Positions 26,501 through 34,233 of a stretch of DNA of 56,600 bases are shown here, one piece after another. Made by a program: the position numbers and the translations under genes. The DNA is taken from NCBI GenBank assembly GCA_029862165.1, contig JAOTXU010000021.1:1-56600 (forward strand), in the 5' to 3' direction. Under the pieces are notes generated by a model. It was given only the letters and a program-made list of their open reading frames with translations. It was not told the origin of the DNA and did not search any database. Numbering within the stretch: the stretch's first letter is position 1; each line of letters starts with the position of its first letter. Source of the DNA: Gammaproteobacteria bacterium (GTDB taxonomy: Bacteria > Pseudomonadota > Gammaproteobacteria > Steroidobacterales > JABDKV01).

Positions 26501-26607
26501 TCTTCCAGTGGTAGCAGACGCGAGCCAATAACGCCGACCACGGCAAGTGCCAGAAACACCATCACGGTGCCCACGGGTCGCCGGAGCGCGAGCGCGGTAT
26601 GTCTCAC
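23530..26607 (-). CDS. RND efflux permease B (system 2)
   Basis: A 1025-residue RND pump subunit with the full TM and porter-loop layout. The helix-4 motif is LGVGMLVDNAVVVTESIFRYR (Asp-Asn) and the helix-10 motif IGVVVNNGIVLIDHVNNLR has Asn in place of the usual Lys. Its GTG start overlaps the previous permease stop as GTGA. It is the third gene of adaptor-permease-permease, an arrangement known from MdtABC, where two different permeases form one mixed trimer. The two permeases here are clearly different proteins. Confidence 0.93.
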   Translation of the reverse strand: MRHTALALRRPVGTVMVFLALAVVGVIGSRLLPLEEFPDIEFPGIFVQIPYPGATAEEIEREITRPVEEALATLSGIEQIRSRTSEGQTQIFVQFGWDREVSAKGIEARAKVDAIRGQLPDDVRRIFVFTGSFGDQPILVLRISSDTRDLEDSYDMLDRLLKRRIERVEGVSRVQLEGVSPQEIRILLDGNRIAAHGINVRELRDRLEKSNFAVSAGRITDSGQRFSIRPRGEFQSMDEIRDLVIDDQGLRVRDIATVSLHTPDRNFGRHLDKAYAIGISVFKTTGANMVEIADRVMEEVEEAKSLPQMRGVNIFTLDNKADGVRTSLRDLLNAGMIGMVLAIIVLYSFLRHWTTTLIVTLSVPFSLLIALAVMYFAGLTLNILSMMGLMLGVGMLVDNAVVVTESIFRYRQLHPNDPYKATLMGVKEVGVAVMAGTATSIIVFVPVMFGVRTDITVFLTHVAITISVAMFASLVIAQTLVPMLAARVSSPPVPRTGSVMARLSTWYANLLDWTLLHRWWSLLGIVFIVASGAAIIGLSIAFPGKLVEFETFPQAAARRLFLPFHIEGQHPLEQVEAAVTRMEDFLYDNREELDIVAVYSYFEPGRAESTILLTEREEQTKSTADVISFVEDNMPEIIIGEPSFDFEQEGGGEGFSVQISGDSTEELASIAKDVTRTLGTIDGLDSLRADAANGESEVQVIVDRERASQFGLTTGEVAASVAIAMRGDNLREFRGETGEINVRLAFRASDRQTLEDLANLTLFSNTGQRMTLGSVASFHITRGQRQISRVDRETAVVITGNMTDVTMDEVKPQVKALMEDFELPPGYSWKFGRGFDRQDETQQIMAVNILLGIMLIFIVMAALFESSLYPFSIVSSIVLSIFGVFWFFLFTGTTFSFMASIGIMILIGVVVNNGIVLIDHVNNLRRHGMPRHEAILQGGRDRLRPILMTVATTILGLVPLAVGHTQIGGGGPPYYPMARAIIGGLAFSTITSLLVVPTVYVWFDELARWWRKVVHTARKSASVST

Positions 26608-29600
26608 CGCGCGGCCTCTGTTTGAGCGGTACCCAGTTCGGGATTGCTATAACGTGCGGTTTTGCGGTCGAGTAGCGAGTAGACGACCGGGATGACTAGC
26701 AATGTCAGTCCGGTCGAGACCAACAGGCCGCCGATCACGGTAATTGCCATGGGTGCCCGGACTTCAGCGCCCTCGCCAAAACCGATAGCCATCGGTAGCA
26801 GGCCGAGGACGGTGGTTAAAGTGGTCATCAGGATGGGTCGCAAACGTGCCTGACCGGCCTCCATTAGCGCGTCCAGTTTGCTTGCGCCGCGCAGGCGTAG
26901 TTGGTTGACCAGGTCGATCAGCACAATACCATTGTTCACGACAATTCCCGCCAACATGATTACGCCGATCAACACCACGACGTTGATCGGTGCGTTCGTA
27001 ATAGTTAGGGCCAGTACGGCACCGACCAATGCAAGAGGAATGGTCAGCAGTATGACAAATGGATGAATAATCGACTCGAACTGTGCAGCCATGACCAGGT
27101 ACACGAGGAATACCGCCAGTAGCAATGCGAATCGCATCGACTGGAAGGATTCCTCCATATCGCTGTTTTGTCCCGCTACCCTCGCGCCGATCTCCGCTGG
27201 CATCGGCGTAGCGGCAAGAATTTGCTCGACTTCGGCGACGGCGCTACCAAGATCGCCATAGCTGGTGTCTGCCGAAATCAGGATTACCCTTTCCTGATCG
27301 ATTCTGCGAATTTCGGTTGGGCCACGGGCAATGACAATATCGGCTACTGCGTCCAACGTAACCGGCCGGTCGCTCTGCGGATTGACGATTAGACGACGCA
27401 CGTCGTCCAGAGACGCGTCGCGTTCGTCAACGCTACGAATCAGTACGTCTATTTTGCGATCACGCCAGGTGTAACGCGTGGCCAGTTCACCACGTACCTT
27501 TGATACCACGCGGTCCGCAATGTCTCTGACTGATAATCCAAGCTTGGCTGCGCGTTCCTGGTCAAACAATATCTGCACTTCCGGATTGCCTGTCTCAGAA
27601 GAAGTGCGCAGATCGGTAAAACGCCCCGATTGTGTCATCGCATCGTATATGCGCTGACTGACTGCCTCCAGAGACTCAAGATCATAGCCACTGATCTCAA
27701 CCTCCAGCGGATTGGCGAAACTGAACAATTCCGGGCGCCGGAACTCGTATTGCAATCCGGCCAGTCCATCCAGTTCGGAACGCATCGCGTTCATGACTTG
27801 TGTCTCTTGGGCACGGCTTGCATCGGGTTTAAGCTGAACGTTGAGCGAACCGCTGTTTTCACCGGCGTCGACCGGGCTGGCATCCAGGCGATTGCCGGTT
27901 CCGGCAACCGAGAAAGTCAGCTCGACTTCATCGAGGCCCTGCGTCGTCTGTTGTGCACGCTGGATCATGTCATCGGTGCTGTCCAAGGGTGATCCGGGTG
28001 CCAGTCGCAGATCAACACTGAATTCGCCCTGAGACAGTTGCGGGATAAGCTCTGTTCCGAGCCTCGGAACGAGCGACATCGTTGCAATAAAGATAGCCGT
28101 TGCTACGACTACAACGATCAGGCGATTACGCAGGGCCCAGGCCAGTAATGGCGGGTAAGTCTTCCTGGCAAAGACATTGATGCCCTGAAAGACAATGACA
28201 ATCGGCGTGATCAGAAGCCGCAGGAGTTTTCCCAGAAGTGCGAACGCAATGAATACGAATCGCACAAGAGAGGCGATGATCCGGGTAAACAAAGCAGGCG
28301 GCCGGCTGTCTTGTGAATCGGAGAAGTGATGTCCAGCACGCCAGGCCGCCATCATCGGAATTAGCGTCAGCGCGACCAGAAGGGAAAACAGTAACGCAAA
28401 CGTAACGGTTAAAGACTGGTCACGAAATAACTGGCCGGCTATGCCGTGTACAAAGACCATAGGAAAGAACACGGCAACGGTTGTCAGCGTTGCCGCGATG
28501 ATGGCTGACGTTACTTCCTTGGTACCCGTGCGAGCGGCTTGCAAGACATCGGCGCCAGCCTCGCGCTTTCTGACAATGTTTTCCAGCACTACGATGGCGT
28601 TGTCGACGAGTAGTCCAACGGCAAGTGCGATACCACCAAGCGACATGATATTGAGCGTCAAATCGCTTGCATACATCAGGACAAACGTGCCTATTACAGA
28701 CACCGGGATAGCGGCACCGATGATCAGCGTTGCCCGCACATCACGTAAGAAGCTGTACAGCACGATTACGGCAAGCAAGCCACCGAGCAGGGCGGCCGAA
28801 AGAACCTGATTGATGGCCTGCGAGATAAAAAGAGACTGGTCGTAGATTTCCTGTAACTCGACGCCCTCTGGTAGCGATTCCTTAATTTTCTCCAGTCGTG
28901 GCTTTATACGTCGTGCGACTTGTACTGTGTTTGCATCGCCTTCCTTGTAGACCGCCAGTTCTACCGACTCTATGCCACGAACCCGCGTAATCGCCTGTCT
29001 TTCCTTGTATCCGCGCTCGACAGTCGCGATATCACGCAAGTAGACCGGTTGCCCATCCGGTGATGCAACAATGGCATTGGCTATTGCGTCGATCGATTGA
29101 AACTCGTTGATCGTTCGGACCAGAAAACGTTGTGATCCCTGTTCCAGCCGCCCACCGGCGAGATTGACATTTTCGCCGCGAATTCGCTGGGCAACGACGC
29201 TTATGGGTATACCGAGCTTTGCCAGGCGCTGCTGATCAACCAAGATGCGAATTTCATCTTCCAGGCCGCCACTAATTTTGACCGCCGCGGTGCCCTCAAT
29301 CGCCTCTATCTCGTTTTTCAACTGTTCTTCGGCATAGCGCCGGAGTGCTTTCAGTTGTGCGACTCGTAAAGCTTCTGTCTCAGTTGATTTCTCTTGTAGC
29401 AGGGCCAGCCGCACGATCGGTTCGTTGGATGGGTCGAAACGCAGCAGAATGGGCCGCACTGCTTCCAGTGGCAGCTCGATCAGATCCAGTTTCTCGCGTA
29501 CATCGACACTGGCGATGTCCATGTCGGTGCCCCAGAGAAATTCGATAATGACATCGGACTGACCGGAGCGTGATACAGAGCGTACCCGCTGGACGTTTTT

Positions 29601-29822
29601 GATAATGCCGACAGCTTCTTCGACCGGCTTTGTGATCAGGTTCTCTATTTCCAGCGGAGCAGTGCCGCTCAACTCAGTGCGCACCGTGATAGTTGGATGC
29701 GCCAAATCTGGCAGCAAATTGACTTTTAGCCGTGTTAGCGAAACGATGCCAAACAGGGTAATGGCCAGTGTAAACATCAGGATCGTAATGCGACGATCCG
29801 TTGCGAGCTCGATTAATCCCAT
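26604..29822 (-). CDS. RND efflux permease A (system 2)
   Basis: A 1072-residue RND pump subunit. The opening GLIELATDRRITILMFTLAITLFG gives TM1. The helix-4 motif LAVGLLVDNAIVVLENIVRKRE carries Asp-Asn and the helix-10 motif AGIVVNNGIVLIDLVNQLR has Asn for Lys. A longer than usual spacer before the second transmembrane set (about 505-565) contains two extra hydrophobic stretches. It follows the adaptor by 8 bp and is translationally coupled to permease B. Confidence 0.93.
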   Translation of the reverse strand: MGLIELATDRRITILMFTLAITLFGIVSLTRLKVNLLPDLAHPTITVRTELSGTAPLEIENLITKPVEEAVGIIKNVQRVRSVSRSGQSDVIIEFLWGTDMDIASVDVREKLDLIELPLEAVRPILLRFDPSNEPIVRLALLQEKSTETEALRVAQLKALRRYAEEQLKNEIEAIEGTAAVKISGGLEDEIRILVDQQRLAKLGIPISVVAQRIRGENVNLAGGRLEQGSQRFLVRTINEFQSIDAIANAIVASPDGQPVYLRDIATVERGYKERQAITRVRGIESVELAVYKEGDANTVQVARRIKPRLEKIKESLPEGVELQEIYDQSLFISQAINQVLSAALLGGLLAVIVLYSFLRDVRATLIIGAAIPVSVIGTFVLMYASDLTLNIMSLGGIALAVGLLVDNAIVVLENIVRKREAGADVLQAARTGTKEVTSAIIAATLTTVAVFFPMVFVHGIAGQLFRDQSLTVTFALLFSLLVALTLIPMMAAWRAGHHFSDSQDSRPPALFTRIIASLVRFVFIAFALLGKLLRLLITPIVIVFQGINVFARKTYPPLLAWALRNRLIVVVVATAIFIATMSLVPRLGTELIPQLSQGEFSVDLRLAPGSPLDSTDDMIQRAQQTTQGLDEVELTFSVAGTGNRLDASPVDAGENSGSLNVQLKPDASRAQETQVMNAMRSELDGLAGLQYEFRRPELFSFANPLEVEISGYDLESLEAVSQRIYDAMTQSGRFTDLRTSSETGNPEVQILFDQERAAKLGLSVRDIADRVVSKVRGELATRYTWRDRKIDVLIRSVDERDASLDDVRRLIVNPQSDRPVTLDAVADIVIARGPTEIRRIDQERVILISADTSYGDLGSAVAEVEQILAATPMPAEIGARVAGQNSDMEESFQSMRFALLLAVFLVYLVMAAQFESIIHPFVILLTIPLALVGAVLALTITNAPINVVVLIGVIMLAGIVVNNGIVLIDLVNQLRLRGASKLDALMEAGQARLRPILMTTLTTVLGLLPMAIGFGEGAEVRAPMAITVIGGLLVSTGLTLLVIPVVYSLLDRKTARYSNPELGTAQTEAAR

Positions 29823-29830
29823 GACAGCGT

Positions 29831-30958
29831 CTAGCCGGCGGGATCAATAATCGGGGGTTCTTCTACAGCTGTTCGCGAGTCGGGCGGTTCAGCACCGATC
29901 ACGCGGACTTTACCGCCGTCCTTGATTGTATTCTGACCGATTACAACAACCTGTTCCTGGCCCGACAATCCGTCGAGTACTTCAACATTCGCTCCGCTGG
30001 AATACCCTACGATCACCGGGCGCCGCCGGGCAACGCCGTCTTCAACGATGAAAACCGCGGCATCCGAATCGGTATCAACGAGTGCCGAACGCGGTACCAG
30101 CATGCTGTTGTCGCGTGTATCGTATATGACACTGACCCGGCCGAACATGCCCGGTTTGAGATCACCAGCGGCATCGACTACTTCCACAGTCACCTTGAAA
30201 GTTCCGGTATCTGCGTCTACAACCGGGCTGATTCTGGCGATTTCTCCCGAGTACATCTGCCCAGTCAGGGCATCGGCTTCCACAACGGCCTGCTGTCCCG
30301 CCTTGAGCTTGTTGAACTCTTTCTCGGGAACGTGCAGATAGGCAAGTAATGGATCGAGATCAGTAATCTTAAACAGCGCCTGACTAATCGTGATCGTGTT
30401 GCCACGTTTGACGTAACGCTCGGCGATAATGCCGTCGAAAGGCGCTTTAATTTCCGTATAGCCCAATTCCAACTGGGCTAAACGCAGCGCTGCGCGCAAC
30501 GATTCCAGTTCATATTTCATGCCTTCAAAGGCACCGGCACTGACCAGTCCCTTGTCGTGCAGTTCTACATTTCGACGATAGTCCTGTTCGAGTCGTCGTA
30601 CGTTGGCGCGTTGTCTTTCCAGTTCCAGCCTGAGGCGTTCTCCGTCGAGACGTGCAAGTACCTGGCCGGAGGTGACACTATCGCCTTCCTCAACCAGCAA
30701 CTCGATTATCTCGCCGGCAACCTTGGAACTGACATCGGCCTCGGCGTCGACTTCCAGTGCGGCAGTACCGGAATAAATTGCGGTGATCTGGCCGCGTTCA
30801 ACCAGTCGTGTCTCAACTGGAATTGGCGTGGTTTCTTCTTCGTCTTCCGCCTTGTTTTTTGCGCCTGATATCGCATCGCATGCGGTCAACGAGACCAGGA
30901 CAATTACCATAATCATTAGCGTCACTGGTCGCGTGTCAAATCTTCGTGTCGTGCTCAT
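29831..30958 (-). CDS. RND efflux periplasmic adaptor, lipoprotein (system 2)
   Basis: A 375-residue membrane fusion protein with a lipoprotein signal (lipobox LTAC, Cys about residue 27). A lipoyl half VSSKVAGEIIELLVEEGDSVTSGQ and a coiled-coil hairpin are followed by the second lipoyl half ELGYTEIKAPFDGIIAERYVKRG and the beta-barrel. The lipid anchor fixes it to the inner membrane, as in AcrA. It is the first gene of the three-gene operon; a promoter and inverted repeat lie upstream at 31050-31091. Confidence 0.92.
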   Translation of the reverse strand: MSTTRRFDTRPVTLMIMVIVLVSLTACDAISGAKNKAEDEEETTPIPVETRLVERGQITAIYSGTAALEVDAEADVSSKVAGEIIELLVEEGDSVTSGQVLARLDGERLRLELERQRANVRRLEQDYRRNVELHDKGLVSAGAFEGMKYELESLRAALRLAQLELGYTEIKAPFDGIIAERYVKRGNTITISQALFKITDLDPLLAYLHVPEKEFNKLKAGQQAVVEADALTGQMYSGEIARISPVVDADTGTFKVTVEVVDAAGDLKPGMFGRVSVIYDTRDNSMLVPRSALVDTDSDAAVFIVEDGVARRRPVIVGYSSGANVEVLDGLSGQEQVVVIGQNTIKDGGKVRVIGAEPPDSRTAVEEPPIIDPAG

Positions 30959-31049
30959 ATTCCCCGGTACCCCATCCTTCGAGTGTCGCCCCTATGCTCA
31001 GATGGCTCAACTGACGGTTTTGCTCACAATAGTTTACAGACAAGGGTCA

Positions 31050-31091
31050 TAGTGTTGTAGTCAAGTATAACACTAAAGGGCCGAAGCGCAA
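31050..31091 (-). promoter_or_regulatory. Promoter with overlapping inverted repeat for RND system 2
   Basis: On the minus strand TTGCGC (31086-31091) and TATACT (31064-31069) are separated by 16 bp, and TGT just before the -10 gives an extended -10. TAGTGTT (31050-31056) and AACACTA (31069-31075) form a perfect 7-bp inverted repeat spanning the -10 and the expected start. This is a typical position for a TetR- or MarR-type repressor. No such regulator gene is adjacent. Confidence 0.45.
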
Positions 31092-31096
31092 CAGAT

Positions 31097-31117
31097 CCGG
31101 TCTCAGACCGAGACCGG
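31097..31117 (-). terminator. Hairpin downstream of prc, possible weak terminator
   Basis: CCGGTCTC/GAGACCGG, an 8-bp perfect stem with a 5-nt loop, lies 20 nt after the prc stop. No uridine tract follows in the prc direction, so its termination activity is uncertain. It overlaps the region upstream of the RND system 2 promoter. Confidence 0.3.
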
Positions 31118-31136
31118 GCAAATAAATTTAGTTAAA

Positions 31137-33248
31137 TCAGTTACTTTCGATGAGGCTGGGGGTATCGTCACGATTGGCGATGACCGGTCCGGCCACGATA
31201 TCGGCGACGATTTCGGCGGTTTCGCGCAAAAGGACATCAACCGGCTCGACGTCTTCGAGTTCTTCTGGCGTGGCCAGAGGTTCCAGACCCAGCGCGGCGC
31301 GGCGCGAGTTTTCCAGGGTCAGCCGCTCGTTTTGCTGGTCCTCACGTTCTTTCTGACGTTCCACCAGGTGCAAGGAGACTGATTTATCGCCGGCATCTTT
31401 TACGCGTTCGATAGAGCTGAGCAGGTAGCGATAATCCGGGCTATTGTCAGCACGTTGGGCATGTTGGCTGATCAACGTCGGCAACAATCCATCGGTGGTC
31501 TCTCCAAACAAGTCGAAACGGGTTGCGCGAATCTCATCCCAGGGCAGGGCGGTTTCCCTGGCCGATTCACCGACTTGCTCGGTGTCCACGGCGGAAGGAA
31601 ATTCGATATCTGGCAAAACGCCACGATGCTGTGTGCTGCCACCGTTGACCCGATAGTACTTGCCGATAGTCACAGTCAATTGCCCGAATTCATCGTGACC
31701 GGGGCGTGCGGAATATCGATTCAGGTTATAAAGATTTTGCACCGATCCCTTGCCATAAGTGCGTTGACCGATAACCAGGCCGCGACCGTAATCCTGAATA
31801 GCGGCTGCAAGAATCTCGGACGCCGAGGCGCTGTAGCGGTCGACCAATACGACCAATGGGCCATCCCAGGCAATGCCGGGTTCTTTGTCTCGCAGGATTT
31901 CCACGCGCCCACTGGAATACTTAAGTTGCACGACCGGACCATCGTCGATAAATAATCCGCTCAGCGCAGTGGCCTCCGAAAGATGACCGCCACCGTTGCC
32001 GCGAAGATCGAGAACCAGCCCTTCGATGCCATCTTTACGCAGCTCCCCAATCAAGCGGCGTACGTCGCGTGTGGTACTGGTGAAGTTCTTGTCGCCGGAC
32101 GTCTTGGCTTCAAAGTCCTGGTAAAAACTTGGTATGTCGATGACGCCTACGGGTACTTTGCGGCCTGCACGATCGACTTCGATCAGGTTCTTTTGCGCCG
32201 CCTGGGCCTCGAGTTTCACCTTGTCGCGTGTGAGTTCAATGATGTGCTCGTCAGCGCCAGGTGCCGCTCCTGCAGGCAGAATCTGCAGTCTCACCACGGT
32301 ATTGCCGGGTCCCCGTATGAGCTGCACCACGTCATCCAAACGCCAGCCAACTACATCAATGACTTCGGGTTCATCGCCCTGACCGACACCCGTAATTCGA
32401 TCCTGCCTTTGCAATTGACCATCAATTGCTGCCGGCCCACCGGGTATGACCTCGATGACTGTCACGTAGTCGTCGGTTAATTGCAGCGACGCACCGACAC
32501 CGTCGTACGAGAGGCTCATCTGAATCCGGTACTCTTCGGAATTCTTTGGCGACAGGTAATTGGAGTGCGGATCCAGGGTGTCAGCGTACGCATTCATGAA
32601 GCTCTCAAAAACTTCGTCGCTGTTAAGCTGATCGGTGCGTTTAAGCACTCGGCTGTAGCGCTTGTTCAGAATCTCGCTTGCTTCTTTCCATTCCTTGCCC
32701 GTTAAAATCAAGCTAAGCATGTCGTTTTTGATGCGTGTACGCCAGAATTCGTCGAGTTCCGATGTATCTTCAGCCCATGAAGCTTCGCGGCGATCAAAGT
32801 AGTAGCGTTCGTCGACGGTGAAATCCGGTTCCTGCTCAAGCAAAGTGAGGGCGCCATTGATCGACGCGCGCAAGCGTTTTCTGTATTGGTCGAAAATCTT
32901 GAATATGGGTTTCATGTCCCCGCGCTTGACCGCTTCATCGAGCGTGAACCGATATTTTTCAAAACTCTCTACATCGGACTGGGTCAGATACAAGCGATTA
33001 GCATCAAGGACGTCCAGATAGCGATCGAGGATTCTCGACGAGAGAGAATCATCAACACGAGCATTTCTATAATGTGAGCGTTCAAATAGTGTGGTGACCA
33101 GGCGGGTTACCTTTTCATGTTGTGGGCTGGGCTCCAGTGTGCTGGTCTGTGGGAGAGACGCCCCGGTCGTCGGAACCAGGACAGCAGCCGGCAGTGCCAA
33201 AAAACAAGCCACAAGGAAAGGCATGTAGTATCTTTTCATCTTTGTCAT
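31137..33248 (-). CDS. prc: Carboxy-terminal processing protease (Tsp/Prc)
   Basis: A 703-residue periplasmic S41 protease. It has an N-terminal signal segment, a Tsp helical domain (about 40-235), a PDZ domain (about 245-340) and a catalytic core with RYSASASEILAAA (Ser about 475) and TYGKGSVQ (Lys about 500). The 25-residue spacing equals that of the E. coli Tsp Ser-Lys dyad. A C-terminal DUF3340-like helical region follows. It removes tagged or misfolded periplasmic proteins and trims lipoprotein-associated factors. It is a monocistronic unit upstream of RND system 2. Confidence 0.95.
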   Translation of the reverse strand: MTKMKRYYMPFLVACFLALPAAVLVPTTGASLPQTSTLEPSPQHEKVTRLVTTLFERSHYRNARVDDSLSSRILDRYLDVLDANRLYLTQSDVESFEKYRFTLDEAVKRGDMKPIFKIFDQYRKRLRASINGALTLLEQEPDFTVDERYYFDRREASWAEDTSELDEFWRTRIKNDMLSLILTGKEWKEASEILNKRYSRVLKRTDQLNSDEVFESFMNAYADTLDPHSNYLSPKNSEEYRIQMSLSYDGVGASLQLTDDYVTVIEVIPGGPAAIDGQLQRQDRITGVGQGDEPEVIDVVGWRLDDVVQLIRGPGNTVVRLQILPAGAAPGADEHIIELTRDKVKLEAQAAQKNLIEVDRAGRKVPVGVIDIPSFYQDFEAKTSGDKNFTSTTRDVRRLIGELRKDGIEGLVLDLRGNGGGHLSEATALSGLFIDDGPVVQLKYSSGRVEILRDKEPGIAWDGPLVVLVDRYSASASEILAAAIQDYGRGLVIGQRTYGKGSVQNLYNLNRYSARPGHDEFGQLTVTIGKYYRVNGGSTQHRGVLPDIEFPSAVDTEQVGESARETALPWDEIRATRFDLFGETTDGLLPTLISQHAQRADNSPDYRYLLSSIERVKDAGDKSVSLHLVERQKEREDQQNERLTLENSRRAALGLEPLATPEELEDVEPVDVLLRETAEIVADIVAGPVIANRDDTPSLIESN

Positions 33249-33368
33249 AACGCGTTCGTCTTGCCCGACAGGTGATTTCGAGGATCGGTCCAGCCTAGTG
33301 GCGCGGCGGGATCATCGCAAGGGCCCGACGCACAATTTTGACCGCGCTGAAAGCCGAGGCATACCGTA

Positions 33369-33656
33369 ATGCGACCATTGGCTATATTGACCGGTTTTGT
33401 GCTTGGGTCCGCTGTGTCCATCACATTCAGCATGGCCGTGGTAGGGCTTTTGCTCATGATCCTGGTCTCCGATTATCCGCAGGTGCGAGGCGAAATTCGG
33501 CCGCTGTTGACGGCGGCGGGCCTGTTCTTATGTCTGACCATCGCCGCCGGTCTCAGTTTCATCGGACTGCTGCGGGAACAGCCCTGGTGGTGGCTGGCTC
33601 AGCTCGTAATGTGGGTCATTCTGGGCGGAACCGTCCTGTATTTCCTGCCTGATTAG
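33369..33656 (+). CDS. Small inner-membrane protein
   Basis: A 95-residue protein with three hydrophobic helices (about 6-33, 47-67 and 75-93), connected by a short polar loop VSDYPQVRGEIRP. It ends LYFLPD. No enzymatic motif is seen and I do not recognise a family. It lies between prc (divergent) and a convergent small secreted protein. Confidence 0.65.
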   Translation: MRPLAILTGFVLGSAVSITFSMAVVGLLLMILVSDYPQVRGEIRPLLTAAGLFLCLTIAAGLSFIGLLREQPWWWLAQLVMWVILGGTVLYFLPD

Positions 33657-33675
33657 CTGTGTCGTCTGCTGCCGC

Positions 33676-34014
33676 CTAGCGTGGCTGGCGAATACTGAAG
33701 TGAATTCCGATAGTCCCTTCTTCGCTGATTCCAAAGTACAGGTTCTTCTTATCGTTTTGCACAAAGTGCAAAAGTGGCAGGCCATGTAACTGTCGCAGCG
33801 TGGTCAGAAAGGCATTGCGTTTTCTGAATACCGGTCGAAAAGCCGGTTGTTTGGCAGCCTTGGCCAGTTTGATTGTGGGGTGTTGGCTTTTCTCCAGCAC
33901 TCGTGTCTCAGATAGACCGGGGTGGCCAGAGCGACGGTTGCCAATATCCGCTGCCTGCGCAGAGCCGATCCCTACAATCGTCAGTGCGAGAAAAAAAACG
34001 GGTTTGCGACACAT
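33676..34014 (-). CDS. Small exported protein of unknown function
   Basis: A 112-residue protein with a clear signal peptide (MCRKPVFFLALTIVGIGSAQAA). The mature part is basic (KLAKAAKQPAFRPVFRKRNAF), with a hydrophobic middle and a C-terminal GISEEGTIGIHFSIRQPR that looks like beta strands. No family is recognised. It could be a periplasmic or outer-membrane-associated small protein. It is divergent from the GGDEF-EAL gene. Confidence 0.55.
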   Translation of the reverse strand: MCRKPVFFLALTIVGIGSAQAADIGNRRSGHPGLSETRVLEKSQHPTIKLAKAAKQPAFRPVFRKRNAFLTTLRQLHGLPLLHFVQNDKKNLYFGISEEGTIGIHFSIRQPR

Positions 34015-34116
34015 ACATCGAGCATACGTGTCAGCTCAAGGTCACACGTTGATTGTCGTCACACTGCCCGGGATTGATATCCAGCTTATGTCACATGGGT
34101 TTTTGCAAGTTTAAAG

Positions 34117-34132
34117 TGTGGTCGTGATCACA
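34117..34132. promoter_or_regulatory. CRP/Vfr-like binding site
   Basis: TGTGG-N6-TCACA, nine of ten core positions of TGTGA-N6-TCACA, in the context AAG...GCC. It lies 102 nt before the GGDEF-EAL start. TACTCT at 34154-34159 would put a transcription start near 34166, that is, with the site centred at -41.5, the class II CRP geometry. The weak -10 fits an activator-dependent promoter. Confidence 0.45.
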
Positions 34133-34233
34133 GCCGGTTACACCCCGCACCGTTACTCTTCCAAGGCTTGATGGCCGGGCCAGCCAGGTCGTCGTGTGCT
34201 TTCGATCGCCTATTTGTTTAGGGGCACCGGTAG

